Numbered from the stretch's first letter, positions 35,178-47,416 are shown. The stretch is DNA of 64,000 nt from Halorussus halophilus (GCF_008831545.1 NZ_CP044523.1:3286001-3350000), one strand, 5' to 3'. Notes: generated by a model not told the origin, from the sequence alone. Made by a program: numbers and translations.

Positions 35178-35819
35178 CTACTTCTTCGCGTAGACGGTCG
35201 GCCACTGGTCTTTGGCGAGTTCTTCGGCATCGACCGCCTTCCAATAGTCGCGCACTTCGGTGCCGATTCCGCGCGATACGTCCGTTTCGGTGAGGACGTT
35301 CTGGCCGTTCCGGACGAGTTCGAAGGCTTCGCGCTTTCGACCCTCGAAGGAGTCGGCCGCTTTGCGGAGTTCGTCGTTCGGGTAGTTGACGACGAGCGAT
35401 CCACCGTCTCGAACCCGGTCGAAGAGGCTTTCGAGGGCTTCCTCGGGGTCCGCGACGAAGAACAGCGTCGCTACGCAGTACACCACGTCGAAAGTGCGGT
35501 CGATGTCGAGCGACGGGAGTGCATCCACTTCGAAGTGGAGGTTTGGCTGGTCGGTGGCTTTCTTCTGATTGTCCTCGATTACGGTCTCGGACACGTCGTA
35601 GCCGTAGAACTCGGTCCTTGGGAAACGCTCCGCGAGGTCGAACAGCGTGACGGCGGGACCGCAACCGACAGAGGCGACGTCTTCGGGGAAGGTGTCGCCC
35701 CCTCCCCGCGCTTCGCGCTCGAAGAATCGTGCGAGCAGGTCTGCCATCTCCTCGCCCGCGAGGTAGACACAGCGGTCGTAGTCGGCGTTGCGGTAGAACT
35801 GCTCCCAGTCCCAATCCAT
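35178..35819 (-). CDS. Class I SAM-dependent methyltransferase
   Basis: A 213-aa methyltransferase. It starts MDWDWEQFYRNADYDRCVYL; SAM motif I is ASVGCGPAVTLFDLAERFP, post-I YGYDVSE, motif II region FDVVYCVATLFFVADPEEAL, then VRDGGSLVVNYPND. The C-terminus is unusual in keeping a conserved DYWKAVDAEELAKDQWPTVYAKK. An alternative ATG 60 bases upstream (MYRSGRDPQERRP) would add a basic, disordered leader. Substrate unknown. It converges on endA, 21 bases apart. Confidence 0.83.
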   Translation of the reverse strand: MDWDWEQFYRNADYDRCVYLAGEEMADLLARFFEREARGGGDTFPEDVASVGCGPAVTLFDLAERFPRTEFYGYDVSETVIEDNQKKATDQPNLHFEVDALPSLDIDRTFDVVYCVATLFFVADPEEALESLFDRVRDGGSLVVNYPNDELRKAADSFEGRKREAFELVRNGQNVLTETDVSRGIGTEVRDYWKAVDAEELAKDQWPTVYAKK

Positions 35820-35919
35820 CGCGGTTGGCTTCTCTCGGACGGGCCTTCGCTCTTGTGGGTCTCGTCCACTTCGGTACATTTCGACAACAGTTAACCGGCC
35901 GCAGTTGCTGAGTCGATGT

Positions 35920-36120
35920 ATGGCAACAGCGACTTCGGACAGACTCCAACCGCTCGGACTCGGCGTGGGCGTCCTCCTCGTCCTCGTCGGCATCGCAACG
36001 CTCGTCGGCACGCCGTGGGCCCAGAAGTCCGGCGGCGCGCTCGTCATGGTCGGTCAGATAGTCGGCGCGCTCTCGGCGGTGGCTATCGGTGCAGGTCTCG
36101 CGTGGATAGCGAAAGAATAG
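35920..36120 (+). CDS. Small two-helix membrane protein
   Basis: A 66-aa hydrophobic protein: helix 1 PLGLGVGVLLVLVGIATLVGTPW (about 11-33), helix 2 GALVMVGQIVGALSAVAIGAGLAWIA (about 39-64), ending KE. No functional motif. The ATG of MATATSDRLQ is used. It converges with the exported glycoprotein gene 9 bases downstream. Function unknown. Confidence 0.65.
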   Translation: MATATSDRLQPLGLGVGVLLVLVGIATLVGTPWAQKSGGALVMVGQIVGALSAVAIGAGLAWIAKE

Positions 36121-36129
36121 ACTGTTTTT

Positions 36130-36960
36130 CTACTTGTTCGGCAGGAACGCCATCCCGAGCAGCAGGACGACCGTCAGGAAACTGAGTATGACGACGCCCC
36201 AGAGACCGGCGATGCGCTCGTTGAAGTGGCTGATTTCGTTCTCCTGCGTCTGGTACTCGCCCGTCTGCGGCGAGAGGACGAACCCGTCGCTGTTGCTCGG
36301 GAAGTACGCGACGTAACTCGTGTTCTGTCCCGTCGGTCCGAGACTGACGTTCGCGCCAGCACTGACCGACACCGTGTTGACTCTCGGTGCGGTCCACGTC
36401 AGCGTCGCGGAGTCGGCCGTGATGTTGCTCACGGTCGTCTGGTTGCCCTCGTACTGGAAGGTCTGGCCTTCGTTGTACGTCCGGTTCTCGGGCGTGCCGA
36501 ACTGCTGACGTTTGTACTCGTCAACCGGGACGAGCGACTTGTTGCCCTCGCTCTGGTTGCCGTCGGTCTCGTTGACGACGACGTACGTCGTCCCACCCTG
36601 CTGCACCGTGGTGGTATTGTCGCTCAGGTTGAACTCCTGGCGGAGCGTGAACTGGCCGGGGTCGGACTCGTTCGGGATGAGGACCCGGTAGGTCTCGTTG
36701 TTGGCCATCTGGACGGTCGTGTTGTTCGACCACGTCGCAGAGTAGGCTGCCGACTCGTTCGTCCATTCGAGCGTTCCTTCGCCGTCGCTTGCGGACGCCA
36801 CGGTGTAGGTGCGCCCGCCTTCCGTTATCGTGTCGTTCTGAGCGTACGATTGCCCTTGAACGTCGATTTGGGGCTCCTCGGCCGCACCGATGAGGGCGTA
36901 CGCGCCAGCAGCGACTACGAGAAAGAGGACGGCGTACACCGCCGCTGCTCGTCGTTGCAT
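36130..36960 (-). CDS. Cell-surface protein, N- and C-terminal membrane anchors, N-glycosylated
   Basis: A 276-aa protein with a membrane segment or signal anchor at 5-25 (AAAVYAVLFLVVAAGAYALIG), a large extracellular part and a C-terminal helix (AGLWGVVILSFLTVVLLLGMAFL). The outer part is rich in N-x-S/T sequons (for example NESA, NNTT, NETY, NLSD, NNTT, NETD, NQSE, NKSL, NRTY, NQTT, NITA, NVSL, NTSY), about a dozen, pointing to heavy N-glycosylation. The start ATG is defined by MQRRAAAVYAV; the frame is open upstream without membrane-protein logic. Function unknown. It is divergent from the molybdopterin oxidoreductase gene, 139 bases apart. Confidence 0.75.
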   Translation of the reverse strand: MQRRAAAVYAVLFLVVAAGAYALIGAAEEPQIDVQGQSYAQNDTITEGGRTYTVASASDGEGTLEWTNESAAYSATWSNNTTVQMANNETYRVLIPNESDPGQFTLRQEFNLSDNTTTVQQGGTTYVVVNETDGNQSEGNKSLVPVDEYKRQQFGTPENRTYNEGQTFQYEGNQTTVSNITADSATLTWTAPRVNTVSVSAGANVSLGPTGQNTSYVAYFPSNSDGFVLSPQTGEYQTQENEISHFNERIAGLWGVVILSFLTVVLLLGMAFLPNK

Positions 36961-37099
36961 ATCCGAGGCGACGGACGCGCGCCGTTTAATGGTTACTTTT
37001 TGGCGGGAGGAAGCGAGGGGACGAGACCAGTGTGCGAGTGGAGCGAAGTGGAACGAAATTGGAAGAACGCCTTTGTCGGCTTCGTGCGATGCACCCGCT

Positions 37100-38593
37100 A
37101 TGGACGTGACGCGAGCAGAAGTTGCGACGAGCGCGGCCGCAGGAGTCGCGGGTGTCGCTGGGTCGTTCGCCGCCGCGGGACGGACGCCCGCGTTCGTCGC
37201 CGCACCGCTCGCCAGTGCGCTCGTGAACGCCGCTCCGGGCGAAGTGACGACCGCAGTCGTGCAGAATCTCGGCGAGTTCGGGCACACGCTGGCGCTCACT
37301 GTCGCGCTCGTGCTGTCGGTCGGAGTCTTCGCCGCGATTGCATTAGGAGCCACCCGCGTCGGGAGTCGCTCGGAGGTGCCCTACACTGCGGTCTTGGCCG
37401 CTGGACTCGGCGGTTGGCTGTTCGCCCTCGCCGTGGCACGCGCGCCAGAAACCGCACTCTGGTCGGCGGTTCCGGTCGGTGGCGTCGTCGCAGTGGCCGA
37501 GCGCGGGTTCGCGGTCGGACGGCGACGACCCGTCTCGCGGACGCGCCGACAGACGCTCGCGGCAGTCGGCGCGTTGGCTGGATTCCTCGGCGTCGCGGGC
37601 TATCGCGGCCGGAACATCACCGGCGCGGAACCGGGACCGATTAGCGACGTGACCGATGCCGAGACTCAAAGTGAAGCCGAGCAACTGCTCGGCCTCGCGG
37701 CGGAACGGTCTCTCGACGTGCCGGAGCTAGCACCGCTCGTCACCGAAATCGGCGGGTTCTACGAAGTCGATATCAACGGTGTGAACCCGAACCTCAGCGA
37801 CGGTCGCTGGGAACTGTCCGTGACCGGTGCCGTCGAAGAGTCGTTCTCACTCGACTACGCGGAATTGACCGAAATGGTAGAAAGCATCGAGCATCGGTTC
37901 GTCACGCTCCGTTGTGTCGGCGAGGGACTGAACGGCAAGAAGATGGACACCGCGCTCTGGACCGGCGTGCCGGTTAGTCGTCTGCTCGAACGGGCAGGCG
38001 TCCCGGAATCCTCGACCTGCTGTGTGATGCTTCGGGCCGCAGACGGCTACTACGAGGAGTTTCCGCTGGCCGCGCTCGAAGACGGCTTCCTCGCGTTCGG
38101 CATGAACGGCCGCCGTCTGCCGCGGGCGCACGGCTACCCAGTTCGAGCGCTCGTGCCGGGCCACTGGGGCGAAATCAACGTGAAGTGGCTCACCGAAATC
38201 GAGGTGCTGAAAGAGGAACAAGAGGGCTACTGGGAGAAGCGTGGCTGGCACGGAACTGGTCCGGTCGAGACCGTCGCCAAGCTTCACACCGTCGAGAAGT
38301 TGGACGACGGGAAGATTCGTCTCGGTGGGCACGCCTACGCCGGGACGCGAGGGATTCAGCGAGTCGAGATTTCGACCGACGGGCAGGCGACCTGGCAGGA
38401 CGCGACGCTCTCGGAACCGCTCCCGGGTGAAGACGTGTGGCGACAGTGGACCTACGAGTGGCAGGCCGAACCGGGCGAACACGAGGTCGTCGTCCGGGCG
38501 ACGGACGGCACCGGAACCTTGCAACCGGAGTCGTTCTCACAACCGTATCCGAGCGGGCCGACGGGATGGGTCTCTCGTACCGTCGATAACTGA
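37100..38593 (+). CDS. Membrane-anchored sulfite-oxidase-like molybdopterin oxidoreductase
   Basis: A 497-aa protein. The first 170 residues form five or six hydrophobic helices (for example TLALTVALVLSVGVFAAIALGA, YTAVLAAGLGGWLFALAVA, TLAAVGALAGFLGVAGY), followed by an extracytoplasmic molybdopterin domain of the sulfite oxidase/YedY type. The molybdenum-ligating cysteine is C272 in HRFVTLRCVGEGLNGKKMD; WTGVPVSRLLERAGV and ARALPHGYPVRALVPG-like sequence (residues about 338-352) are family blocks; a C-terminal Ig-like dimerisation domain follows. Substrate unknown. The ATG at 37100 precedes a membrane segment; the frame extends upstream without support. Confidence 0.88.
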   Translation: MDVTRAEVATSAAAGVAGVAGSFAAAGRTPAFVAAPLASALVNAAPGEVTTAVVQNLGEFGHTLALTVALVLSVGVFAAIALGATRVGSRSEVPYTAVLAAGLGGWLFALAVARAPETALWSAVPVGGVVAVAERGFAVGRRRPVSRTRRQTLAAVGALAGFLGVAGYRGRNITGAEPGPISDVTDAETQSEAEQLLGLAAERSLDVPELAPLVTEIGGFYEVDINGVNPNLSDGRWELSVTGAVEESFSLDYAELTEMVESIEHRFVTLRCVGEGLNGKKMDTALWTGVPVSRLLERAGVPESSTCCVMLRAADGYYEEFPLAALEDGFLAFGMNGRRLPRAHGYPVRALVPGHWGEINVKWLTEIEVLKEEQEGYWEKRGWHGTGPVETVAKLHTVEKLDDGKIRLGGHAYAGTRGIQRVEISTDGQATWQDATLSEPLPGEDVWRQWTYEWQAEPGEHEVVVRATDGTGTLQPESFSQPYPSGPTGWVSRTVDN

Positions 38594-38754
38594 CCGTTCT
38601 TGCATTTTTGGAGTCGGAATAGCTGGTAGGGTTCGTCTTCTTCCAGTTGTGAGCATTGAACGCGAGTAAAGTCGAACCTAGGACCCGACAGCCTGCGTTG
38701 AACGACCGAACTATCGACTCCGCTTAAGCCGTTCGTCGTTGCCTTACAGCGGTG

Positions 38755-39750
38755 ATGTACGAGAAGAATCGAGTCACAGCGGTAATCGTAGCCGTTCTCA
38801 TGCTCGTTGGAGCCTCGACGCTCGTCCTCGGCGGCTCGGTGGGCGACACAGGCCCAGCAGCAGTCGGCGCGCAAGAGACGACAGTAAACGAAACGGTCGG
38901 AGTCAACGAGACGACGACAGTAACTGAAACGACAGAGTTCAACGAGACCACTGCAGTTGGGGAGAACGAGACGACAGTCTTCGGTACGACGGTCGGTGCG
39001 AACGAGACGACGGCAGTAAACGAGACCACTGCCGTCGCGGGTAACGAAACCGTGAGCGAGGGCGAAGAGGCACTGTTGGAGAGAGACAGCCTCTTCGTCG
39101 AGAATCTGACGCTCCGCAACGTGGTCGTAGAGAACGTCACCGTCAGGGAACTGACCCTCCCGAACGGGAACACGCTTGTCAACGTGACACTTCCCGCAGT
39201 CAGGATGACTGGGTCGTTCCAAGCCGTGACGCTGGAGAACATCTCTATCGACGAGCAAGCGCTCGCCGAACGGGTTGACCGGGCCGGACAGAGTCCCACT
39301 CGGTTCGTCATCGAAGACCGAACGATTAGCGGCGTCACCATCGACCAAGCGGCGGTGTTCACGAGCAACTTCGTCACGTTCGAGCGCCGTGCCGTCGAGA
39401 GCATCCCGACGGACGAAGAGACGGCGGCCGAAGGCGCGAACGAGACCCAAGCGACCCAGAGCGTCGAAATCGGGTCGGTGAACGCCGAATCGGCACTCGT
39501 CCGAGAACTCACTCTCTTCGTCTCCGGAGTCGAACCGGGAACCGAGACGACGGTCGGTGCGAACGAGACGACAGTCTTCGGCACGACGGTCGGTGCGAAC
39601 GAGACGACCGGAAACGCAACGACTGGGACTACCTCGTTCGAAACGACCGCGAACGAGACAGGCAACGAGACGACGATGTTCGAGACGACGGTCTTCGAGA
39701 CGACTACCGCTGATAACGAAACAGTGGTCGAGGGAACGACGACCGCCTAA
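38755..39750 (+). CDS. Secreted mucin-like Thr/Asn-rich glycoprotein
   Basis: A 331-aa exported protein: a signal peptide (MYEKNRVTAVIVAVLMLVGA, likely cut near AVGA-QETT), then a Thr/Glu/Asn-rich repeat region, a more ordered centre (about 110-245, with LTLRNVVVENVTVRELTLPN), and a second repeat region. More than 20 NET/NVT/NAT sequons occur. The block GANETTVFGTTVGANETT is found near both ends; DNA repeats at about 38970-39015 and 39553-39608 encode it. No PGF-CTERM sorting signal or C-terminal anchor is visible, so it may be released. GTG-ATG at 38752-38757 gives two overlapping starts; the ATG is chosen. Function unknown. Confidence 0.75.
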   Translation: MYEKNRVTAVIVAVLMLVGASTLVLGGSVGDTGPAAVGAQETTVNETVGVNETTTVTETTEFNETTAVGENETTVFGTTVGANETTAVNETTAVAGNETVSEGEEALLERDSLFVENLTLRNVVVENVTVRELTLPNGNTLVNVTLPAVRMTGSFQAVTLENISIDEQALAERVDRAGQSPTRFVIEDRTISGVTIDQAAVFTSNFVTFERRAVESIPTDEETAAEGANETQATQSVEIGSVNAESALVRELTLFVSGVEPGTETTVGANETTVFGTTVGANETTGNATTGTTSFETTANETGNETTMFETTVFETTTADNETVVEGTTTA

Positions 39751-39809
39751 CGACTGGGTACGTTCGGAGAGTACCCACACTTTTGCCCGGAACGCCCGAT
39801 ACGTCGGAC

Positions 39810-40787
39810 ATGAACTTCGGAATCATCAGCACCGCTAACATCGGACGCGCAGTCATTCCCGGCATCGCAGCGACCGACCACGAAGTGACGGCCGTCGCCT
39901 CGCGCGACAGAACGAAGGCCGAGACGTTCGCCGACGAGTTCGGCATCGCGAACGCCTACGGCTCCTACGAAGCACTACTGGCGGACGACGACCTCGACGC
40001 AGTGTACAACCCGCTCCCGAACGCGCTCCACGCCGAGTGGACGAAACGGGCCGCAGACGCTGGCCTGCACGTCCTCTGTGAGAAACCGCTGGCGAGCGAT
40101 GCAAAGGAAGCCCGCGAAGTGAGTGAGTACTGTGCAGAACAGGGCGTGACGCTGATGGAGGCGTTCATGTATCGCTACCACCCTCGAACCGAGCGCGCCG
40201 CCGAAGTCGTGCGAGAAGAACTGGGCGACGTTCGGTCAGTGAAGTCGTCGTTTCAGTTCCCGTTGGACGACCCCGAGGACGTTCGACTCAACCCCGACCT
40301 CGCCGGTGGGAGTCTGATGGATGTTGGCTGCTACGCCGTCAGTGCCGCACGATTGTTCCTCGGAGAGCCACGACGGGCCTACGCGACGACTCACGACGCG
40401 GGCGACTACGGCGTGGACACGAAACTGGCGGGCGTGTTGGAGTACGACGACGGGCGAACTGCGCAGGTGTCCTGCGGGTTCGAGACGAGCGACACCCAGT
40501 ACTATCGCGTCGAAACCGAGGATGGGTGGCTCGAAGCACCGAGCGCGTTCGTTCCGCGAGATGACAGCGGGGGAACGATAGAGTACGAGGTTGACGGCCG
40601 TCACGTCATCGAGGAGTTCGACTCGACAGACCAGTACCGACTGGAGGTCGAACACTTCGCCGACTGTGTCGAATCTGGGGCGACCCCGAACACCGACGGC
40701 GACGAGGCAGTTCGGAACCTGGCGGTCATCGACGCGCTGTACGAGAGCGCGGAGAAGGGTGAATCGGTCGCTGTGGAGCAGCAGTGA
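39810..40787 (+). CDS. Gfo/Idh/MocA family oxidoreductase
   Basis: A 325-aa NAD(P)-dependent dehydrogenase. The Rossmann motif is FGIISTANIGRAVIPGIA (3-20, GxxxxANIG type), the cofactor/substrate motif CEKPLASDAKEA has EKP at 91-93, and MDVGCYAVSAARLFLG holds the central catalytic-region residues. Relatives include glucose-fructose oxidoreductase, dihydrodiol dehydrogenase and haloarchaeal D-xylose 1-dehydrogenase; sequence alone does not settle which. The ATG at 39810 precedes the first beta strand. It overlaps nothing but is only 3 bases from the folate cyclo-ligase gene, so the two form an operon. Confidence 0.87.
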   Translation: MNFGIISTANIGRAVIPGIAATDHEVTAVASRDRTKAETFADEFGIANAYGSYEALLADDDLDAVYNPLPNALHAEWTKRAADAGLHVLCEKPLASDAKEAREVSEYCAEQGVTLMEAFMYRYHPRTERAAEVVREELGDVRSVKSSFQFPLDDPEDVRLNPDLAGGSLMDVGCYAVSAARLFLGEPRRAYATTHDAGDYGVDTKLAGVLEYDDGRTAQVSCGFETSDTQYYRVETEDGWLEAPSAFVPRDDSGGTIEYEVDGRHVIEEFDSTDQYRLEVEHFADCVESGATPNTDGDEAVRNLAVIDALYESAEKGESVAVEQQ

Positions 40788-40790
40788 GTC

Positions 40791-41501
40791 ATGAGCAAAC
40801 AGCAACTCCGCGAGCGAATCTGGGACGCCCTCGAAGCTGAGGGTATCGCTCGGTTCCCCTTCCCGCCTCACGACCGAATCCCGAATTTTTCGGGTGCCGA
40901 GGACGCCGCCGAGCGACTCGCCGACACGGGCGAGTGGGAGAACGCCGACGCTATCAAGGCGAATCCCGACGCGCCCCAGTTACCCGTTCGACGGCGAGCG
41001 CTCCACGAAGGCAAGACCGTCTACATGGCTGTTCCGCGCCTGCGCGACGAGAACCCGTTCTACGAACTTGACCCCGAAGCGATTCCGGACGACGAACTCG
41101 ACAGCGCCCCGACCATCTCGCACGTCGAGGAGTACGCCCGGCAGGTCGGTCCCGAGCAAGTACCAGCCATCGACCTCGTCGTTTCGGGAAGCGTCGCCGT
41201 CACCGAAGACGGTGCCCGAGTCGGCAAAGGCGAAGGCTACAGCGACCTCGAATACGCGATACTACGAGAGTTGGAACTGGTCGGCGACGAGACTCCCATC
41301 GCGACGACGGTTCACGACCTGCAAGTCGTCGAAGACGACGTGGCCGTCGAAGCCCACGACGTGCCAATGGACCTCGTCGTCACCCCGACGCGGACGATTC
41401 GCACCGAAACGGAGTACGAGCGTCCGAGCGGCGTGTTCTGGGACGACCTCTCGGACGAGCGACTCGCGGAGATTCCAGTACTGAAAGAGCGGCAGGGCTG
41501 A
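40791..41501 (+). CDS. 5-formyltetrahydrofolate cyclo-ligase-like protein
   Basis: A 236-aa haloarchaeal member of the MTHFS family, which converts 5-formyl-tetrahydrofolate to 5,10-methenyl-tetrahydrofolate with ATP. Typical elements: KQQLRERIWDALEAEGIARFPFPPHDRIPNF at the amino end, ADAIKANPDAPQLPVRRRAL, GKTVYMAVPRL, and the C-terminal ATP/Mg loop VGKGEGYSDLEYAIL. The family name is secure; catalytic activity on folate is not certain for the archaeal branch. Directly downstream of the Gfo/Idh/MocA gene. The downstream 280 bases are full of hairpins. Confidence 0.85.
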   Translation: MSKQQLRERIWDALEAEGIARFPFPPHDRIPNFSGAEDAAERLADTGEWENADAIKANPDAPQLPVRRRALHEGKTVYMAVPRLRDENPFYELDPEAIPDDELDSAPTISHVEEYARQVGPEQVPAIDLVVSGSVAVTEDGARVGKGEGYSDLEYAILRELELVGDETPIATTVHDLQVVEDDVAVEAHDVPMDLVVTPTRTIRTETEYERPSGVFWDDLSDERLAEIPVLKERQG

Positions 41502-41784
41502 CGCTGTGCGGGGCGGTTGCTGTGCGGTAGTCGTGTATGTGACCCTGAACGCGAGCGAAGCGACCCGCGAAGCGGCCTCGCTGAGCGAGCATCGACGTTT
41601 TTGGTGTCTTCGTGAGCGAAGTCGTTCGAAAGGGCGAAGCCCTTTCGTGATGACGAGAGAGCTTTGCTCTCTCGAACCACGAACGAAGGCTCGTCAGAAC
41701 TTGCTCTGACGGAGCAGATTTTTGCGAGGTGAGTGACAGAGGCGCGAAGCGCCTCGTCGTCACTCACCGAAGTAAAAAGGTGCA
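41502..41784. repeat. Cluster of intergenic hairpin palindromes
   Basis: Non-coding. At least three perfect hairpins follow one another: CGAAAGGGCGAAGCCCTTTCG (41628-41648), GAGAGAGCTTTGCTCTCTC (41663-41681) and GAGGCGCGAAGCGCCTC (41740-41756), together with weaker ones (GTCAGAACTTGCTCTGAC around 41693-41710). Loops are mostly GAA/CGAAG or CTTTG. Similar but not identical palindromes occur at 26394-26470 and 53400-53500. They could be transcription terminators between convergent genes or remnants of small repetitive palindromic elements. Confidence 0.6.
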
Positions 41785-41860
41785 AGCCAAGGGCCGGATT
41801 TGAACCGGCGATGGGCGGCTCTGCAGGCCGCTGCGTTCGGCCGGACTCTGCCACCTTGGC
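41785..41860 (-). tRNA. tRNA-Cys (anticodon GCA)
   Basis: On the minus strand the acceptor GCCAAGG pairs with CCTTGGC; the anticodon stem GCGGC/GCCGC encloses CTGCAGA, giving GCA; T-arm GGTTCAAATCC. Downstream of 5S rRNA as in other haloarchaeal rrn operons. The discriminator base reads T; CCA is not encoded. Confidence 0.95.
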
Positions 41861-41885
41861 GCGAGTTCTGCTAATCGCTCGTCGC

Positions 41886-41895
41886 GCTTAAACAT
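41886..41895 (-). promoter_or_regulatory. Probable own promoter of tRNA-Cys
   Basis: Minus-strand ATGTTTAAGC centred about 30 bases before the tRNA-Cys 5' end. Because a terminator-like hairpin lies between 5S and this point, tRNA-Cys may be transcribed separately. Confidence 0.45.
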
Positions 41896-41929
41896 AGCGG
41901 TCTCTGGTCGTTTCGAGCGGTGTAAATGC

Positions 41930-41966
41930 AAAAATCCCCGGTTAGCGCCGCAGCTAACCGAGGATT
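41930..41966 (-). terminator. rrn operon terminator hairpin
   Basis: CGGTTAGC (41939-41946) pairs with GCTAACCG (41953-41960) around GCCGCA, and outer AATCC/GGATT (41933-41937/41962-41966) extends the stem. On the minus strand it is followed by TTTTTGCATTT. It lies just downstream of the 5S rRNA 3' end. Confidence 0.7.
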
Positions 41967-41980
41967 GAATGTGGTATAAG

Positions 41981-42103
41981 TGGAGGCGGCGAAGTGGGTC
42001 TCCCAGAGGCTCGCGCACTCCAGTACTCACCACAACGCAGACAGGCTTATCTTCCGTGTTCGGGATGGGTACGGGAGTGACCCTGCCGCTATGGCCGCCT
42101 TAA
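41981..42103 (-). rRNA. rrf: 5S rRNA
   Basis: The minus strand begins TTAAGGCGGCCATAGCGG, contains ACTCCCGTACCCATCCCGAAC and GAGTACTGGAGTGCGCGAGCC, and ends CGCCGCCTCC, pairing with the 5' end. About 123 bases, typical for a haloarchaeal 5S. Confidence 0.95.
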
Positions 42104-42167
42104 CGCCGACACGCGGAATCGAACCGCGTCTAATACGCCAGTATCGGTGGTTCAACTGTGACCGTAA

Positions 42168-42237
42168 TGTACGTGCAATCCAGTTCGCGCCTGGATCCGA
42201 GTGCGGTACTCGAATCGCAGTGCGGTGCAACTGATGA
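42168..42237 (-). other. 3' arm of pre-23S processing stem
   Basis: Starts TGTACGTGCAATCCAG and continues CTGGATCCGAGTGCGGTACT; it is complementary over about 70 bases to the arm at 45153-45229. It flanks 23S and would form the long helix with the bulge-helix-bulge site cut by EndA during maturation. Confidence 0.8.
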
Positions 42238-42238
42238 A

Positions 42239-45151
<2,913 letters not shown>

Positions 45152-45152
45152 C

Positions 45153-45229
45153 TTGTGGTTGAATTGTTGCATTCACTGTGACCCGGAGTTCCGTACTCGG
45201 ATCCAGTGGACGCCTGGATTGCACGTACA
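45153..45229 (-). other. 5' arm of pre-23S processing stem
   Basis: Reverse complement of the 42168-42237 arm: the outer end GCACGTACA (45221-45229), then TGGATT, ATCCAG and TACTCGGATCC all pair with it, with a few bulges. Confidence 0.8.
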
Positions 45230-45320
45230 TACGGTCGTCATCGAACGCCCTGCAGGTGAAGCAGTCGCGTTCGTCGAACCCTTCCCATCCGCGCTTGCAC
45301 GGGATGGTGCATCGGTTGTA

Positions 45321-45392
45321 TGGACCCACTGGGATTTGAACCCAGGGCATCCTCCTTGCAAAGGAGGCACTCTACCACTGAGCTATGGGCCC
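45321..45392 (-). tRNA. tRNA-Ala (anticodon TGC) in the 16S-23S spacer
   Basis: Minus strand GGGCCCATAGCTCAGTGG at the 5' end, anticodon stem CCTCC/GGAGG around TTTGCAA (anticodon TGC), T-arm GGGTTCAAATCCC and acceptor TGGGTCC with discriminator A. Its position between 16S and 23S is the haloarchaeal norm. Confidence 0.97.
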
Positions 45393-45412
45393 GACTCCCC
45401 TTGGGGGAGATG

Positions 45413-45480
45413 TGTTAACCCTGGCAGTTCGAAGGTGCCCGACCACCGAAGTGGTCGAGGTCGCCGAGGAACCCTCGTCC
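45413..45480 (-). other. 3' arm of pre-16S processing stem
   Basis: TTAACCCTGGCAGTTCG...CCCGACCA...TGGTCGAGGTCGCCGA is complementary to 47065-47132 beyond the 16S 5' end. About 65 bases with interruptions, the usual location of the 16S bulge-helix-bulge. Confidence 0.75.
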
Positions 45481-45535
45481 GTCGCACGATGCGACGGGTG
45501 AAATGGGCCAGACGTGAAGTCTGGTCCCGTTCGTT

Positions 45536-47007
<1,472 letters not shown>

Positions 47008-47064
47008 GGGTTCCGAGCACAATGCTCGGGGGTCTGGCGGAGACACATCTATCAGATGTATCAA

Positions 47065-47132
47065 GGTCCGTCAGTTCGGCGACGTCGAACCAAATCGTTG
47101 GTCGGGTGTCACCGAACTGCCAGGGCTAACAT
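47065..47132 (-). other. 5' arm of pre-16S processing stem
   Basis: GGTCCGTCAGTTCGGCGAC, GTCGAACCAAATCGTTGGTCGGG and GAACTGCCAGGGCTAA pair with the arm at 45413-45480. Confidence 0.75.
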
Positions 47133-47207
47133 CAGATCCCATCGTGTACGGCGGACCGCAGGGGTGGAATCCTCATTTCCTTCGGACTTGAACGTAGTCT
47201 TCGGTGA

Positions 47208-47224
47208 GTCATAAACCCATCGAA
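47208..47224 (-). promoter_or_regulatory. Proximal rrn promoter (P2)
   Basis: Minus strand TTCGATGGGTTTATGAC: a TTCGAyGG block directly upstream of a TATA-like TTTATG, the same pattern as published haloarchaeal rRNA promoters. Transcription would begin near 47185, about 50 bases ahead of the pre-16S stem. Confidence 0.6.
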
Positions 47225-47302
47225 GTTCGCGCCAGGTCCGAGACTGTGGAGCGGTTTGAACGCCCACACGAATCTCGTTGATTCATTTTCCGCAACAGAG
47301 TC

Positions 47303-47327
47303 AAAAACGCCGAACGGTCGTTCGGCG
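47303..47327 (-). terminator. Terminator-like hairpin in the rrn leader
   Basis: CGCCGAACG-GT-CGTTCGGCG (47308-47327), a nine-pair perfect stem, followed on the minus strand by five T. It lies between the two rrn promoters, upstream of 16S. Confidence 0.5.
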
Positions 47328-47397
47328 TCGAACTCTAATCGGCTTCGGTGGGGGATGACCCCCGAAGCCACCTTCGTACTCCTACGAATGCCCGTCG

Positions 47398-47416
47398 TAC
47401 ATTTAAGGCCGTCGAA
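47398..47416 (-). promoter_or_regulatory. Distal rrn promoter (P1)
   Basis: Minus strand TTCGACGGCCTTAAATGTA, matching the haloarchaeal rRNA promoter pattern (TTCGACGG then TATA-like element). Start expected near 47378. Confidence 0.65.
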
